Of a DNA stretch of 64,000 nucleotides, positions 12,038 through 25,200 are shown in pieces. A model generated the notes under the pieces. It was not told the origin of the DNA. It was given only the letters and a program-made list of their open reading frames with translations, and made no database searches. Positions within the stretch are counted from its first letter, which is position 1. Each line of letters starts with the position of its first letter. Source of the stretch: Garcia nutans (taxonomy: Eukaryota; Streptophyta; Magnoliopsida; Malpighiales; Euphorbiaceae); contig CANTUV010000008.1 in assembly GCA_947685225.1 (NCBI GenBank), positions 46,187,501 through 46,251,500 on the forward strand, written 5' to 3'. A program made the position numbers and the translations under genes.

Positions 12038-14298
12038 TGATTTTGTTGGCATACACATCAAATTCTTAAGGGCTTTAAGAGAATTGAAGGTGGATATTGA
12101 AGATTTGGCAAAGAATTCAAGTAAGTGTTCATTTCTTTGTATTGATTCCTATTGATTGAGTTTATATTTGATATGGTTAGTGTGTGAAGATGATGATAAT
12201 GAAAGATTGAAGTATATATATATGTTGAATTGGTATTTAGATGATGATAATATGGTTATTTGTGAGGATGATGATGGATTGTTGAAATTGTTTAGTAAGG
12301 GTTTAATATAAATGAGTTGGGGAATTGAATAATTGATATATGGATGATGTATATAATGATTATTATTATGATATGTTGAAGTTATATAAGTGTTAAATTA
12401 ATAGGTGATTTATATGTATATAAACCAAGATGTTGATTAAGGGTGTTGTACTATGGATTTTGGAGTGATTGTGTTTTCATGGATGAGAGTTCGGAATGTA
12501 TAATTTTTGCCTGACACGGCCAGTGACATGGCCATGTCATTGGGCGTGTCAACGGTATTGAGTTTGACGTTTGTGACACGACCATTAACACGCCCGTGTT
12601 ACTGAGCGTGTCAAAGTTTCTGTATTGTTGGTTTAGGGCACGATCAGGGACACGCCCGTGTTGGTGAGCGTGTCATGTGTAGAGTTTTCCCTGGTTAGTT
12701 ATTATTCTTATTTTCTTATGTGTATTACTAAGTGAGTGTGTATAATCACCTTGGGATTAGGTTTTGAAGATTTGAGTTGCCCTAATCCAAGTGTTGAAGG
12801 ATTCATGGCAGAGGAATTTGGAATTGGTGTGAGTTGCTCTTAGAGGTAAGTACAAATCCCATATGATATATATATATTTACATGACTATGGGACTTAACA
12901 CATTTGATTGAAAAATGTGTTAAGTTATCTATTATATTGTTTATGTGTGAAAAATGTGCTATGATTTGTATTATGTGTACTATGTGGAATGTATGTTGAA
13001 GATTCTAAAAATATGAATAATGTAATTTACTATGTATATCTCAATGATAAAATATGAAACTAATGTTAATGGATATAAAGGTGAAATATGAAATATGAAA
13101 GATATAATAAGCATACAAAATGTATGTACAATGCAAATGGTTATGTATACCCTAATGATGAGATGTGAATGAGATGTGAAGCCAGTGTTGTTGGCTATAA
13201 TGATGCAAATGAAATAATTGGGCATGGTTGCCTAGTTTGATTATGAGAAATGAAACGAGAAATGAGTTGTTGAAGAGATTGATAATGAGATAAATGAATT
13301 AATTGTGTGCCTAGTATGTTATTCAATTTTCAGAGTTCTGGGTTTGGCGGCATGCCTATGAATCGCTGGGCAGGTGAAAAGACCGGGTCGTAAGCCGAGC
13401 CCAGCTAAAAAATGTGAAATATGATGTTTTTGAGGTGAAAAGATCGGGTCATAAGCCTCAAAAACTGTAACAGTCTAGCCGGGTTGAGGACCAAGAGATT
13501 GGGGCCCAAGGGTCTAGCCGGGTTGAGGTCCAAGAGACTGGGTCTGTTACACTATCCATGGATAGATATATATCGCCTATGGGATTGATGAATATGATTA
13601 TGGACCAAAGCAGTGACTCTGAACTTTGAATAGCATATTAGTTTCTTTTTGGGCCCATGTATGTCTTTGCTTTAATGTGATGATTACAATGCATAAGCAA
13701 TTTACTGAAAATGAATGTTGCTTGATAAACTGCTGAATAATGAGATTATGAAAATACAATATGATGTGTAATATGTATAAGGATATAGAAATTGTGAGTA
13801 TTATTTCATGAATGTTTGGATAGGTCATTGTATTATGGGTTGTTGTAATGATATATGTGTTTATGTATATAAATTATGAGATTAGTGGAAAAATGTAAAG
13901 AATGCTTTGAAAAGGGGAAAACATGATAAGAAAATTATTATACATGATGTTAATGTAGGAAGTATGATTTTTCTGTGATGAATGTTATATTATTTATTTG
14001 TACCACGAAGCTTTCGAGCTTAGAGCGGTTGTGTAAATCGTGCAGGTGAGTAGGTGGTTGATCTGGAAGTCAAATCGTTATGCCACAAGAAGGGTAAGCG
14101 TATTTCGAGACCAACTAGAAGGTGGTGCATACATGTACAATTTAATTATGTTGTATTTTAAATAAAATGTATTATTGTTTGGAACTAAAGTAAAGATTTT
14201 TAATCTAAAATGAAAAGTGACATTCTTATACTTTATATACGTACTGTATGTATACAAGGTATATGTATAGTACTTATATAGAGTATGGGGATGTTACA

Positions 14299-15555
14299 GA
14301 AGAAATCAAAGAGGCCCTAGCTGAGACCATGAAGAACCAGTTGACTGCAATCTTAGAGAATCATGCCGAGGCATCTGCTAGCACTAAGAAACCAAAGGAC
14401 AAAGGGAAGACCAAAGTTAGTGAAGTGGTTTTTGATGATGAAAAGGTGATCATTGATGATGATGATGATTGGGCTCAATACTACCAAGATGTTCAAGAAA
14501 AGAAGAAAGAATTGAAGGCTGTTGAGAAGGCAACTATTTAAAACACCGAGACATCCGATGTTGAAAAGATAATTGCTGATTTAGAAAAGAAATTTGAGAA
14601 GAAGCTGAAAACCGAAGAGATGTCTAAGATCGACAAACTATTTGAACAAGATGAAGAAGTTCCATATAAATTCAAGATGCCTTCCTTTGCTAAGTACAAT
14701 GGCACCGGAAATCCTCATCTTCATGTGAAGCAGTACATCACTACCATGCAGTCTGCCCTAGCTACTAAGGCTCAAACCCTAAGGTACTTTATGCTCTCAT
14801 TGGACCTTGTTGTCCAAAATTGGTTCAATACCTTAGATGATAGAACACAAAAGAGTTGGGATCTACTTTACAAAGCCTTCATCCAACAATATGGATATAA
14901 TGTTGAGTTGGAAGTTACCTTAATGGAAGTGGAGTCCATTAGGCAAAGGGCGAATGAGAATTTTATAGATTATGTCAAGAGATGGAGAAACAAGGCTGCT
15001 TTACTCAAGAAGAGGCCCGATGAATCAAATCAAATAAGGATAATTGTGAGAGGGGTGTTGCCTAATCTTCGTGAGAGGATGTCTCATACACCCATCCGTG
15101 ATTTCAAAGACCTTCTCCAAGCTGGTTTGCAAATTGAAGAATGGGAAAGGGAGAAGAGCCGCTTTGCAACAAAAAGGAACGGGAAAGGGAGCTATCAACC
15201 TAGTAGCCAAAGCATGCAAAAGGCCGTTGGTGTTAATTCTACTAACCAAGGAACAAGGAGACAATTTTTGGAATTGGGAAAACTGATGTATTGGGTTCTC
15301 AACAAGCTTCAAAGAAAAGGATTGCTACAACCCTTAAATCCTCGTCCTTTGCCTAACCCTCTCCCACCTAATTTTGACACCAAAGCATTTTGTCAATTTC
15401 ACCAAATGCAAGGACATGACACGGATAGATGTGTGAGGTTGAGACATGAGATCTAAAATCTAATTGATAATGGGAAGCTACTCGAGCCCAACGAGCCAAA
15501 CACCAAAGACAACCCATTACCAAAATTCAATAGGGTACCACCACCAGTAACCTTC
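14299..15555 (+). pseudogene. gag: E1 gag, start lost to E3
   Basis: Nucleocapsid/capsid precursor of a Tat element. The frame enters from the E3 LTR, so its start codon and first residues are gone; E6 keeps a homologous start at 46293. One frame runs to about 15555 with in-frame stops at 14539-14541 and 15454-15456. The middle holds the retrotransposon gag core (for example LVVQNWFNTLDDRTQKSW, about 14806-14859). Near the end is CQFHQMQGHDTDRC, a C-x2-H-x4-H-x4-C zinc knuckle of Tat type (about 15390-15431). Confidence 0.85.
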
Positions 15556-17343
15556 ATGATTGGAGGAGGTTTGCATGAGGACTTTGTCATGTGTTCTTTT
15601 CAAGATGTGGATGAAAAAGCAACCAAAGAAGAAGAGGCATTTGTCAAAATTGAACAAGCTATGATGGGTGCAGAAGTAGCAATTTGTGTTGTCAACAGGT
15701 TTTGGGATTCAAGTGATAGTGATGATGATATTATACCCAAGAAGGAGGAGTGGACTTGGTCCGAGCCCAAAGAAGATGAGGTGATGAATACTAGATCTGG
15801 TAAGCCTTACGCAAGGCCACCACCTAAGGAGATAGAAACTACTAAGGGGAAGGAAGTCAAAATAGAAGAAGATGATGCTGTGCTCAAGCAATTGAAAAGA
15901 ACCCAAGCAAGTGTTAGCATTTGGAACTTGTTAGCTACTTCTAAAAAGCACCGAGAAACTATGACCAAGGCCTTAGCTAGCATGCCAATTTCTACCTCCA
16001 CAACACTGGAGGAGTTGATCAACTTCATAAAAATTGGGGAAGTAGTGAAATGCGAAGAGGTCCAAGAAAAGAGTGAAGTTAGTATGGGAGTAGTTTCTTT
16101 TTCAGATGCGGATTTATCGGAGGAGGGGAGAGACCACATCCGCCCTCTCTTTATCAAAATAGAAGTCAAGGGGAAGAGGACTCCATGTGTAATGGTCGAT
16201 GATGGGTCCGCCATAAATGTCTGTCCACTTAAGATATTGCCAAATCTAGCCATGTCAACAAGAGATCTAAACCCAACCGAGGTGACAATTCATACTTATG
16301 ACAACACTAAGAGGCATGCCGAAGGGACATTCAAAGCGGTCGTCAAGGTTAGGCCAATTGAATCTATTGTTGAATTTGTTATTTTAGACATACCAGTTAC
16401 CTTTGCCTTGCTCTTGGGGTGACCATGGTTTCACCCTCTTGGTGGAGTTCCTTCCACCCTTCATCAAAAGATCAAATTCTCCAACGGAAATGAGACAGTG
16501 GTCATTGAAGCTGAAGATAATGAGATTGTTAATGCTATAATGGTTGAGAGGCCTCTCAATGGTTTTCAAGTGGCTGCAATTTCTGATGATGAAGTAGTGG
16601 ACTTCAAAGTCTTGAATGTGATGAAGAACATGAACTACCTTCCCAGAACTGGTCTTGGAAAGGGTAAGGCCAGTTTGACAAAGTTGCCAGATTTTAGGAC
16701 TCAAACTTCCAAGAAGGGGTTAGGATATGATGAAGACAATGATGTCCAGCCAAAGAAGAGTGAGAAGATGAGTTTCCCACCACTTGAAGAGATCTTTGTC
16801 AAAGCTGCAGATATGGGACCACTCCAAGGAAAGCCTGAGCCAATCATGTTCATGGGTAAGTTAATCCCAGGTTTTGAAATTTTTGCAGATGTTGCTGAGC
16901 TAGTGGAGTAAGTGAAGAAAGAGCTCACCCCGCCAACCAACAAAGAATCCAATCCAAAAGAGAAGAATGAAGCTATGCCGGAAGCCGAGAAGACTCCGGA
17001 GGAGATTGCCACCCTGGTTGAAGAAAAGTTTGAAGACATCCTGCTTTATGATTCTGAGAACAATGATTTTGATTTTGATTTTGATTTTAATTTGTCTGCT
17101 TTGTATGAGGATGATGATGTTTTCTTTTCCAAAATGAATGCAATAAAGTTTGATTTTGCTTACTTGTGTGATGTTTCTCGTGATGGGTGCATACATTCAA
17201 ATAGCAGTTACATGAGCATCTTTAATATTAATTCTGTTAACACACAATCATTAAATTTGGGAACAACTGAAAATCCTAAAAAAATTAGCATAGCATCTAA
17301 CCTTACACCTGATGAGAGAGAGAGAGATTTGAAAAAATATTAA
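15556..17343 (+). pseudogene. E1 protease region and acidic linker
   Basis: The same frame as gag continues, with stops at 16420-16422 and 16909-16911. The aspartic protease site reads VDDGSAINVCPL (about 16195-16230), so the catalytic Asp-Gly is kept. Downstream, TGLGKGKASL and GLGY (about 16650-16725) resemble a G-patch motif. The last part is acidic, with a DFDFDFDF run. A frameshift in an A-rich stretch at about 17330-17345 separates it from reverse transcriptase. Confidence 0.75.
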
Positions 17344-17356
17344 AAAATATGAAGAA

Positions 17357-17942
17357 GTGTTTGCTTGGTCTTATGAGGATATGCCTGGGATAGATCGAGA
17401 TATAGCCGAGCATCATATTCCTACTTGCACTCATATTAAACCTGTCAAACAAAAGCTTAGGCGATTAAGACCTGAGTGGGCTGAATTGGTTAAAGAAGAG
17501 GTGACTAAGCAAATACAAGTGAAGTCACCTCTTCATGCTGGAGCAACCTACCAAAGGATGGCCACCACACTATTTCATGACATGATGCACAAAGAAGTTG
17601 AAGTATATGTTGATGATATGATGGTTAAGTCGGATGCAAGGGAGCAACACTTCCAAAACTTAGAATTATTCTTCGATAGAGCTTTGAAATATAAGCTAAG
17701 ATTAAACCCGAAGAAGTGTGTATTCGGTGTTACTTCAGGCAAATTATTGGGACATAGTCAAAGCAATCAGGGATATGCCAGCCCCAAAGATGGAGAGAGA
17801 AGTTCGGGGATTCATTGGTAAACTGCAGTACATTAGCAGATTTATAGCAAAGCTCACAACAATCTGTGAGCCTATCTTCAAGTTGCTCAGAAAGAATCAG
17901 TCGGTCGTATGGAATGAAGAATGCCAAAAGGCCTTTGATTGA
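17357..17942 (+). pseudogene. E1 reverse transcriptase, internally deleted
   Basis: The N-terminal part (FAWSYEDMPGIDRDIAEHH) runs into IQVKS at about 17524 and then directly into AGATYQRMATTLFHD and the catalytic YVDD (about 17608-17619). Roughly 100 residues of fingers and palm, including the first catalytic Asp, are absent. A second lesion at about 17745 shifts the frame; the thumb and connection region continues in another frame (17766-17942, MPAPKMEREVRGFIGKLQYI). Confidence 0.85.
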
Positions 17943-17972
17943 ATAAAAGAGTATTTATTAAATCCACCTATT

Positions 17973-18365
17973 TTGAAACCACCTAAACCTGGCAAACCTC
18001 TATTACTATACTTAGCAGTAGAAGAAGAGTCGATAGGAGCCATGCTAGCCCAAGCAGATGAGTCGGGGATTGAACATGCCGTTTACTATTTGAGTAGAAA
18101 GCTCCTACCTTATGAAATTAAGTATATTATCATCGAAAAGACCTATATAGTCGTGGTTTGGTCTTCTAAGAAGTTGCGGCATTACTTTCAATCATATAGC
18201 GTGCAAGCAATTTCTAGGTTGGATACAATGAAGTACTTAAGGGAGACACCCTCTTTGATTGGGAAATATTGTCGATGGTTGATAATATTAGAAGAATTTG
18301 AGATTGAGTATGTAACCAGAAAAACAATCAAAGGTAGAGAGGTGGCAGAATTCCTGGCTCAATAA
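17973..18365 (+). pseudogene. E1 first RNase H (gypsy-type)
   Basis: The motifs YLAVEEESIGAMLAQ, YYLSRKLLPYEIKY and LRHYFQSY follow in the usual order. The position of the first catalytic Asp reads YLAVEEE, as expected of the degenerate gypsy RNase H in Tat elements. It ends in a stop at 18363-18365, but the frame continues into the next domain. Confidence 0.75.
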
Positions 18366-18389
18366 CCATTACCAGAAAGTGAAGAGGTA

Positions 18390-18851
18390 ATGTTGGAATT
18401 TCCGGATGAACATTTAGAAGTAATTGAAGTACAAGGGTGGAAAATGTATTTTGATGGAGCAGTAAACAGGAAAGGAGCAGGTTTGGGAGTTATACTAGAA
18501 TCACCCAAAGGGGAACTCATCCCTTTAGCCAAAAAATTAAAATTTAGGGCAACCAATAATATGGTGGAATACGAAGCTTGTATTTTTGGTTTGGAAACCC
18601 TAATGACTATGAAGGTGGATAAGGTGGAAGTTTATGGCGATTCACTGCTAGTTGTATCCCAAGTAAATGGAGAATTGGAGTTGAAAGAAGAAAAATTAAA
18701 ACCATACCACCGTTATTTGACCATGATGAAGAAGAATTTTAAGGAGTGTAGGTTTATACACCTGTCAAGAGAAGAAAATCAGATGGCTGATGCCCTAGCC
18801 ACATTGGCTTCAGTATGGGAAATCCTGCCAGCCTATTCCTTAAGCCTCTAA
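18390..18851 (+). pseudogene. E1 second RNase H (archaeal-type)
   Basis: KMYFDGAVNRKGAGLGV, VEYEACIFGLE, VYGDSLLVVSQ and ADALATLAS give the D, E, D, D catalytic set in order. This extra RNase H between the first RNase H and integrase marks the Tat lineage. The region from 18852 to 18959 that links it to integrase switches frame. Confidence 0.85.
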
Positions 18852-18959
18852 TCTTGACCAGTTCATCAACTCCTTGCTATGAATATGAGACAATCATGGA
18901 AGTTGATACAGACCATGATGCGTGGTATGATACTATAAGACAATTTTTGGAGGAAAGAG

Positions 18960-19424
18960 ATGTTTAAGAAGGGCCCAAAAAGAGAGAGAAGAGCCATAAG
19001 GTGGTGGTCATTGCAATACATTACCTTCCATGGGGAGTTATATCAAAGATGGCCTGATGGGGTGCATTTGAGATGTTTAAGAAAGCTTGAAGTGGAGCGT
19101 ATCATGACAGAAATACATGCGGAAAGTTACGGTCCACACATGAGTGGTTTGGCCCTAGTTAAGAAGGTTATTCAACAGGGTTACTATCGGTTGACCATGG
19201 AGAAAGACTGTATTGAGTTTGTAAAGAAGTGCCAGCAATGTCAGATGTATGGTAACTTGAATCACATGCCTCCTGAAGAACTGCATTCAATGTCTTCACC
19301 CTGGCCATTTGCCACCTGGGGTATCAACATTATAGGAGAGATACATCCTACAGCTTCAAACGGTCACCGATTCATTGTAGTAGCAGTAGATTATTTTTCA
19401 AAATGGGTCGAAGCCGAATCCTTC
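18960..19424 (+). pseudogene. E1 integrase, N-terminal part
   Basis: It includes the zinc-binding region (EIHAESYGPH, then CQQCQ) and the start of the catalytic core. The core motif reads WGINIIGE, with AAC at 19326-19328; Asn replaces the first catalytic Asp of the DDE triad. The reading frame is cut by E2 after VEAESF at 19424. Confidence 0.88.
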
Positions 19425-22232
19425 TGTAACACCCCTTCCCGACCTACGTGTATAAGCTGAGTAGAGGCGCCACACTATCCTAATGTTGCTACCAATTTTA
19501 CTTAGTCAAATTTTAGTTCTGATTTCTTTACAGAAATTTTGCCATAGTTTCGCCTAGAAATTGAATAACAAGTGTCGACAAAACTGGTTTTTTTTCTGAT
19601 TTTTTGAAAACATTTTTACACAAACCAATGCAAACAAAATCATTCTCAGTACACTTCCAATAAATCCCCCTTATAACCTCAACTACAACCTGCAAAAAGG
19701 ATTTACACTTTTAGTATAAAATAAAGTAAAGGTTTATTATGAAACACAGTAGATAAAATATTTTTTCACTATGCAGCGGAAAGTAACAATATTTACAAAT
19801 TCATATACATCAAAACTTCAGTTTTACAAAACATAAAATTTATACATGTTTGGCAGTCAGTCTTCGATCTTTAAGCCCACTATTCACACTTCAAAATCTA
19901 GACTCGACTCGGCCTAGAGGAACTCTCTGGTTCTTCCCTGTCACCTGCGCGATGAACCACAATAGCGCTAAGCCCACGGCTTAGTGATACAAACAACCAT
20001 AATATCATGCCTCAATGCAATGCCAATGTCACACAATCAAGTTTCATAAACAATTCAAAAGAATATTATATTTCACAATCTTACATTATTTAATAATTAA
20101 TCAAAACATTCATGATTCACATTGAAAACAAAGACAAGCATGGGCCCAAAATACACTAATATGTTATTCAAAGTTCAGAGTTACTGCTTTGGTCCATAAT
20201 CATAATCATTAATACATTTATCCATGGATAATTAACTACATTTGAGCTTACGACCCAGTCATTTCACTCAATCTAGTTTCAATAATTTGTTTTTGAGGTT
20301 TACTACCCGATCATTTCACCCCAAAAACATCACATTTGACATTTTCCAACTGGAATCGGCTTACGACCCGGTCATTTCACCTATCCTGTGATTCATAGGC
20401 ATGCCACCAAACCCAGAACTCTAAAAATTGAATAACATATTAGGCACACAAATCATTTCATTTATTTCTTTATTAAACTCTTTTCATTTCATTTCTCATT
20501 TCATATTCCACAATCAACTAGGCAACTATGCCTCAATTATTTCATTTGCATTGTCATAGCCAACAACTATGGCTTCACATTTCATCATGTTTCAATTCAC
20601 ATTTCATATTTCATTATAACATCACATCTTTCACCTCACATCTTTCACATTTCATATCTCATATTTCATTTCATCATCATATAGACAAACATGCTTCAAT
20701 CATCTTATTTACATCATTATAACCAATGGCATTAACACACATTTTACATGCTCATCACAACATTCACATTATACCAAACATACATTATTAATATGCATTA
20801 ACAATGCATTAGATTTCATAACACATTTACAATCAAATGTATGTTAAGTCTCAACATCATATGAATGTATGCAATAATGTAGTTTGTACTTACCTTAAAA
20901 CCAACTCACACCAATCTATACACTTACTCTTCCAAGAATCCTCAACACTTAGGTTAGGGAAATTCAACCTCTTCACAACCTAATCCAAAAGGAATATTAG
21001 CAAAATGACCATATGAATAGTAAATTCTGGTTTTAGACTCAACTTTATCCTTATTTTGAAAAATTTTATAAAATAATCTACTTGACTAAAAACTCTACAA
21101 TTTTTACAGAACTTAATTTTACATCTTAAAATCATTCCTTTAAAATTTCAGATCAAACTGAACACAAAATCTTGGTCAAATAGTTCACCCAACCAGACTG
21201 CCCTAATTGCCCTGCATCCTGGCAGCAGTTCTGAACTTTGTGAATTCCATAACCTAAATTCAATCAACGTGGTTCCAAATTATTTTTCTCAAATACTAGA
21301 CTCACTAAGAAACAACATATCCAAAATTCAATTGGATAATATTTTTCTACATTTTATTAAAAATCCCGAAAGATAGCTGTCTCAGTTAAGGTACCTGCTG
21401 GAACAGGTCTAATAAAAATAATCTTTCCAAAATCATAACCATTCCAAAATCGAATCAACATATTTTTCAGTCATTCTAGACTCATAGAGGCACAACATAT
21501 CAAAAATTAACTTCAAGAACATTTTTCTATATTTAATTAAAAATCATACAAGTCACAGCATTTACTAATTGTAAAACAGAAAAATTTCAACTTCACTAAA
21601 CACAGCTCTTACTCTTCCATCACCAACACCAATCCTAACTTCTTATCTTTAATTCCATTTCAACACTTTTAAATACACCATACACAAACACACTCCAACC
21701 ATCAACAACACTCCATCAAACTCAAACAAAATTCCAAATAGAACAAGAGAAATCAAGAGAAAACTTACAAAAAATGATGAACTTCTTGAATTTCCAACTT
21801 AATCTCTTGAAAACTCCTTCAATTTTGAGTTTGGAACAAACAAAACTCACTCTTGCTCTCTTGCTTTGGATGTCCGGCCAACAAAAGGGAAAGAGAAGAA
21901 AATGAACAAGTGAAAGAGACAAAGTCAAACTTCTCATCTCTTTAAACCTCCACCAAGCATTTTAAAAAGAAAATTACTTAAATACCCTCATCTATTTATT
22001 TTAACTTCCTTTCACTTACATGCCCTTTTTAGTAATTTCATAATTAACAAAATAAATATCTTCTTCCTTTGACCATCCATTTGACTTGTATATATGTTAT
22101 ATATATTTCCATATATACAACATATACACTCTCTTTTAAATTATTTTCTCTTTCCAATTACACATATACATTTTAATTCAAATAAAACAACAATTATATC
22201 AAAACTCCTAGGGCACATTTTGGGATATTACA
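19425..22232 (-). repeat. E2 3' LTR
   Basis: A 2808-bp LTR, TG...CA on either strand. In element orientation it has a conserved AGGTAAGT (plus-strand ACTTACCT at 20888-20895), repeated GGTGAAATGACCGGG modules with a GTAAGC tail (plus strand about 20240-20390), a GGGCCCATG box and the LTR hairpin (19968-19984). Open frames in it recur in the other LTR and are not genes. Confidence 0.95.
19968..19984 (-). other. LTR hairpin, CTAAGCC-CAC-GGCTTAG form
   Basis: It has the same 7-bp stem as E5 and E7 with another loop, flanked by GCG as in the other families. Confidence 0.6.
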
Positions 22233-22270
22233 ATTCTCCCCCTCTAAAAAGAAATTTTGTCCCCGAAATT
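22233..22270 (-). other. E2 polypurine tract and pre-tract hairpin
   Basis: On the minus strand the hairpin is AATTTCG-GGGA-CAAAATT (22253-22270, one mismatch in the stem), then the polypurine tract AGAGGGGGAGAAT (22233-22245) next to the LTR. The coding frame ends just before the hairpin at 22279. Confidence 0.85.
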
Positions 22271-22278
22271 ACCTGATA

Positions 22279-25200
22279 TTATGTCTGAAACAGTTGAGGA
22301 TACTGATCTTGCATTGCTTGCTCGCTCTCCCAAGTTGCCTCTTCTCTCCCATGATTCTTCCATAGAATCTTCACTAATGGCACTTTCTTATTCCTCAACT
22401 CTTTCACTTCATGTGCCAAAATAGCAACTGGTTCTTCTTCAAATGTCAAATCCGGACTCACTTCAATGGATTCAACTGGCAAGATATGAGATGGATCTGA
22501 TCTATACCTTTGCAATTTAGAAACATGGAATACATTATGGATTCTATCCAACTCAGGTGGGAAAGCAAGATGATAAGCAACTGGCCCAACTCTTTCTAAT
22601 ATCTCATACGGTCCAATGAAACGAGGACTTAGCTTCCCTTTTCGACCAAATCTCAATATCTTTTTCCAAGGAGACACTTTCAAAAATACTTTATCTCTAA
22701 CATCAAACTCTATGTCTCTCCTCTTCAAATCTGAATAAGACTTCTGTCGGTCTGAAGCTGCTTTCAACCTATCCCGAACCATCTTCACTTTTTCTTCAGT
22801 CTCTTTAATCAGATCAGGACCAACCAATTTGCCTTCCCCAACTTCATTCCAACACAGAGGCATTCTACATTTTCTTCCATACAATACCTCAAATGGTGCC
22901 ATTCCAATACTGGATTGATGACTGTTGTTGTAAGCAAATTATACAAGTGGCAAAAATCTGTCCCAACTTCCAGAGAAATCAATGACACAGCTTCTCAACA
23001 TATCCTCAATAATCTGTATCACTCTCTCTGACTGCCCATCTGTCTGCGGATGAAAAGCAGTGCTAAAATGCAATCGAGAACCCAAAGCACCATGTAAACT
23101 CTTCCAAAATCTTGAAGTAAATCTAGGATCTCGATCAGACACTAAAGAAATTGGGACTCCATGCAACTTTACTATCTCATTGATGTACACTTCAACTAAC
23201 TTCTCAAGTGAAAAGTCCATCCGAACCGGAAGAAAATGAGCTATCTTTGTCAACCTATCAACAATCACCCAAATGGCATCATGCTTCCTCTGTGTCATAG
23301 GCAAACCAGACACAAAATCCATTGTGATTCTCTCCCATTTCCATTCAGGCACTATTAAAGGTTGAAGCAACCCTGTTGGAACTTGATGCTCAGCTTTCAC
23401 CCTCTGACAAGTGAGACATTTGGACACAAATTCTGCTATGTCTCTCTTCATACTAGACCACCAATAATGCTGTCTCAATTCATGGTACATCTTTGTACTT
23501 CCTGGATGCATAGCAAAAACCGACTGGTGTGCTTCCTCCAAAATAACCTTTTTCAAACTATCATTATCAGGAACACACAATCTATCCTTAAACCAAAGGC
23601 TACCATCACTTCTCACAAAGAAATCTCGGCTCTCCCCGTTTTGGCAATTTGAAATAATCTTCTGAATTCTCTCATCTGTCAATTGAGCCTCCTTAATCTG
23701 ATCCAACAATACTGGTCTCAATTGCAACTGAGCCAACAATGCACCATCATCACATGCTTCAAAACTAGCATGTAACGCTCTCAACTCCACAAGCAACGAG
23801 AGCGAATAAACAGTCAAACCTGCCAGAGACTTCCGACTCAAGGCGTCAGCAACTACATTTGCCTTACCAGGATGATAATCAATCAAACAGTCGTAGTCTT
23901 TGATAAGCTCTAACCATCGCCTTTGCCAAAGATTCAACTCTCTCTGGACACCCAAATATTTCAAACTTTTATGATCCGTATAGATAAAACATTTCTCCCC
24001 ATACAAGTAGTGTCGCCAAATCTTCAAAGCAAATACTATAGCTGCCAATTCCAGATCATGTGTCGGATAATGAAGCTCATGCGGCTTCAACTGCCGAGAA
24101 GCATAAGCTATAACTTTACCCTCTTGCATTAAAACACATCCTAAACCATTATGTGAAGCATCACTGTAAATCACATATGGTTTATCTTCCACAGGTAAAG
24201 TAAGAACAGGAGCTTGAGTCAACATTTCTTTCAACTGATCAAAACTAGCTTGACACTGATCTATCCACACAAATCTAACTCCCTTTCGAAGCAATCTGGT
24301 GAGTGGAGTAGCTATCAAAGAAAAACCTTTCACAAACCTTCGATAATAGCCTGCCAAACCCAGAAAACTTCTAACTTCAGTCACTGACTTTGGTGGACTC
24401 CAATTCAAAATGGCCTCAACTTTACTCGGATCAACTCTTATACCATCTGCTGAAACTATATGACCGAGAAAAGTTACTTGGTCAAGCCAAAACTCACACT
24501 TTGATAGCTTAGCATACAATTGCTTCTCTCTCAAGATCTGTAACACAATTCGCAGATGCTTGTCATGTTCTTCCTCATTACGTGAATACACCAAAATATC
24601 ATCGATGAAAACCACCACAAACTGATCCAGATAGGGCCTAAACACCCTATTCATCAAATCCATGAAAGCTGCAGGTGCATTCATCAATCCAAAAGGCATT
24701 ACCAAGAACTCATAATGCCCATATCTTGTGCGGAAAGCTGTCTTAGAAACATCTTCAGCTCTAACCCTCAATTGATGGTACCCTGATCTCAAATCAATTT
24801 TGGAAAACACTGCTGCTCCCTTCAATTGATCAAAGAAATCATCAATTCGGGGAAAAGGATACTTATTCTTGATAGTTACTTTGTTCAATTGCCTATAATC
24901 GATGCACAATCTCAAAGTACCATCCTTTTTCTTCACAAACAACACAGGAGCTCCCCACGGAGAAACACTAGGTTGAATAAACCCTTTATCTAACAACTCC
25001 TGCAACTGCACCTTCAACTCTCTCAATTCAGCAGGTGCCATTCGATATGGAGTGATAGAGATGGGAGTGGTACCAGGCAACAAATTGATACCAAACTCTA
25101 CCTCTCTCTCAGGGGGTAACCCTGGCAACTCCTCAGGAAAAACATCTGGAAACTCCGCAACTGTGGGTATACTATTAAGTTGAGAACCCATTACTCTGGT

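Larger units (their letters stand above)
5839..14298 (+). mobile_element. E3: non-coding LARD-like LTR element, 5' truncated
   Basis: Two LTRs (5839-8121 and 11584-14298) flank a 3462-bp internal region with no coding capacity. It has an initiator-Met-tRNA primer site, a polypurine tract and the pre-tract hairpin, so the cis parts needed for replication are present. It is inserted in the first codons of E1 gag. The first roughly 420 bp of its 5' LTR and some 140 bp of E1 are missing at the left junction, so no target duplication remains. Its length, long LTRs and empty interior fit a large retrotransposon derivative (LARD). Confidence 0.85.
11584..14298 (+). repeat. E3 3' LTR
   Basis: A complete 2715-bp LTR from TGTAATACCCC to GATGTTACA. 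It includes an (AAT)n run, a (GA)n run, the CpG cassette (12511-12675, with a short extra copy of GACATGGCC relative to the 5' LTR) and a splice-donor-like AGGTAAGT at 12844-12851. It ends directly in E1 gag sequence. Confidence 0.93.
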
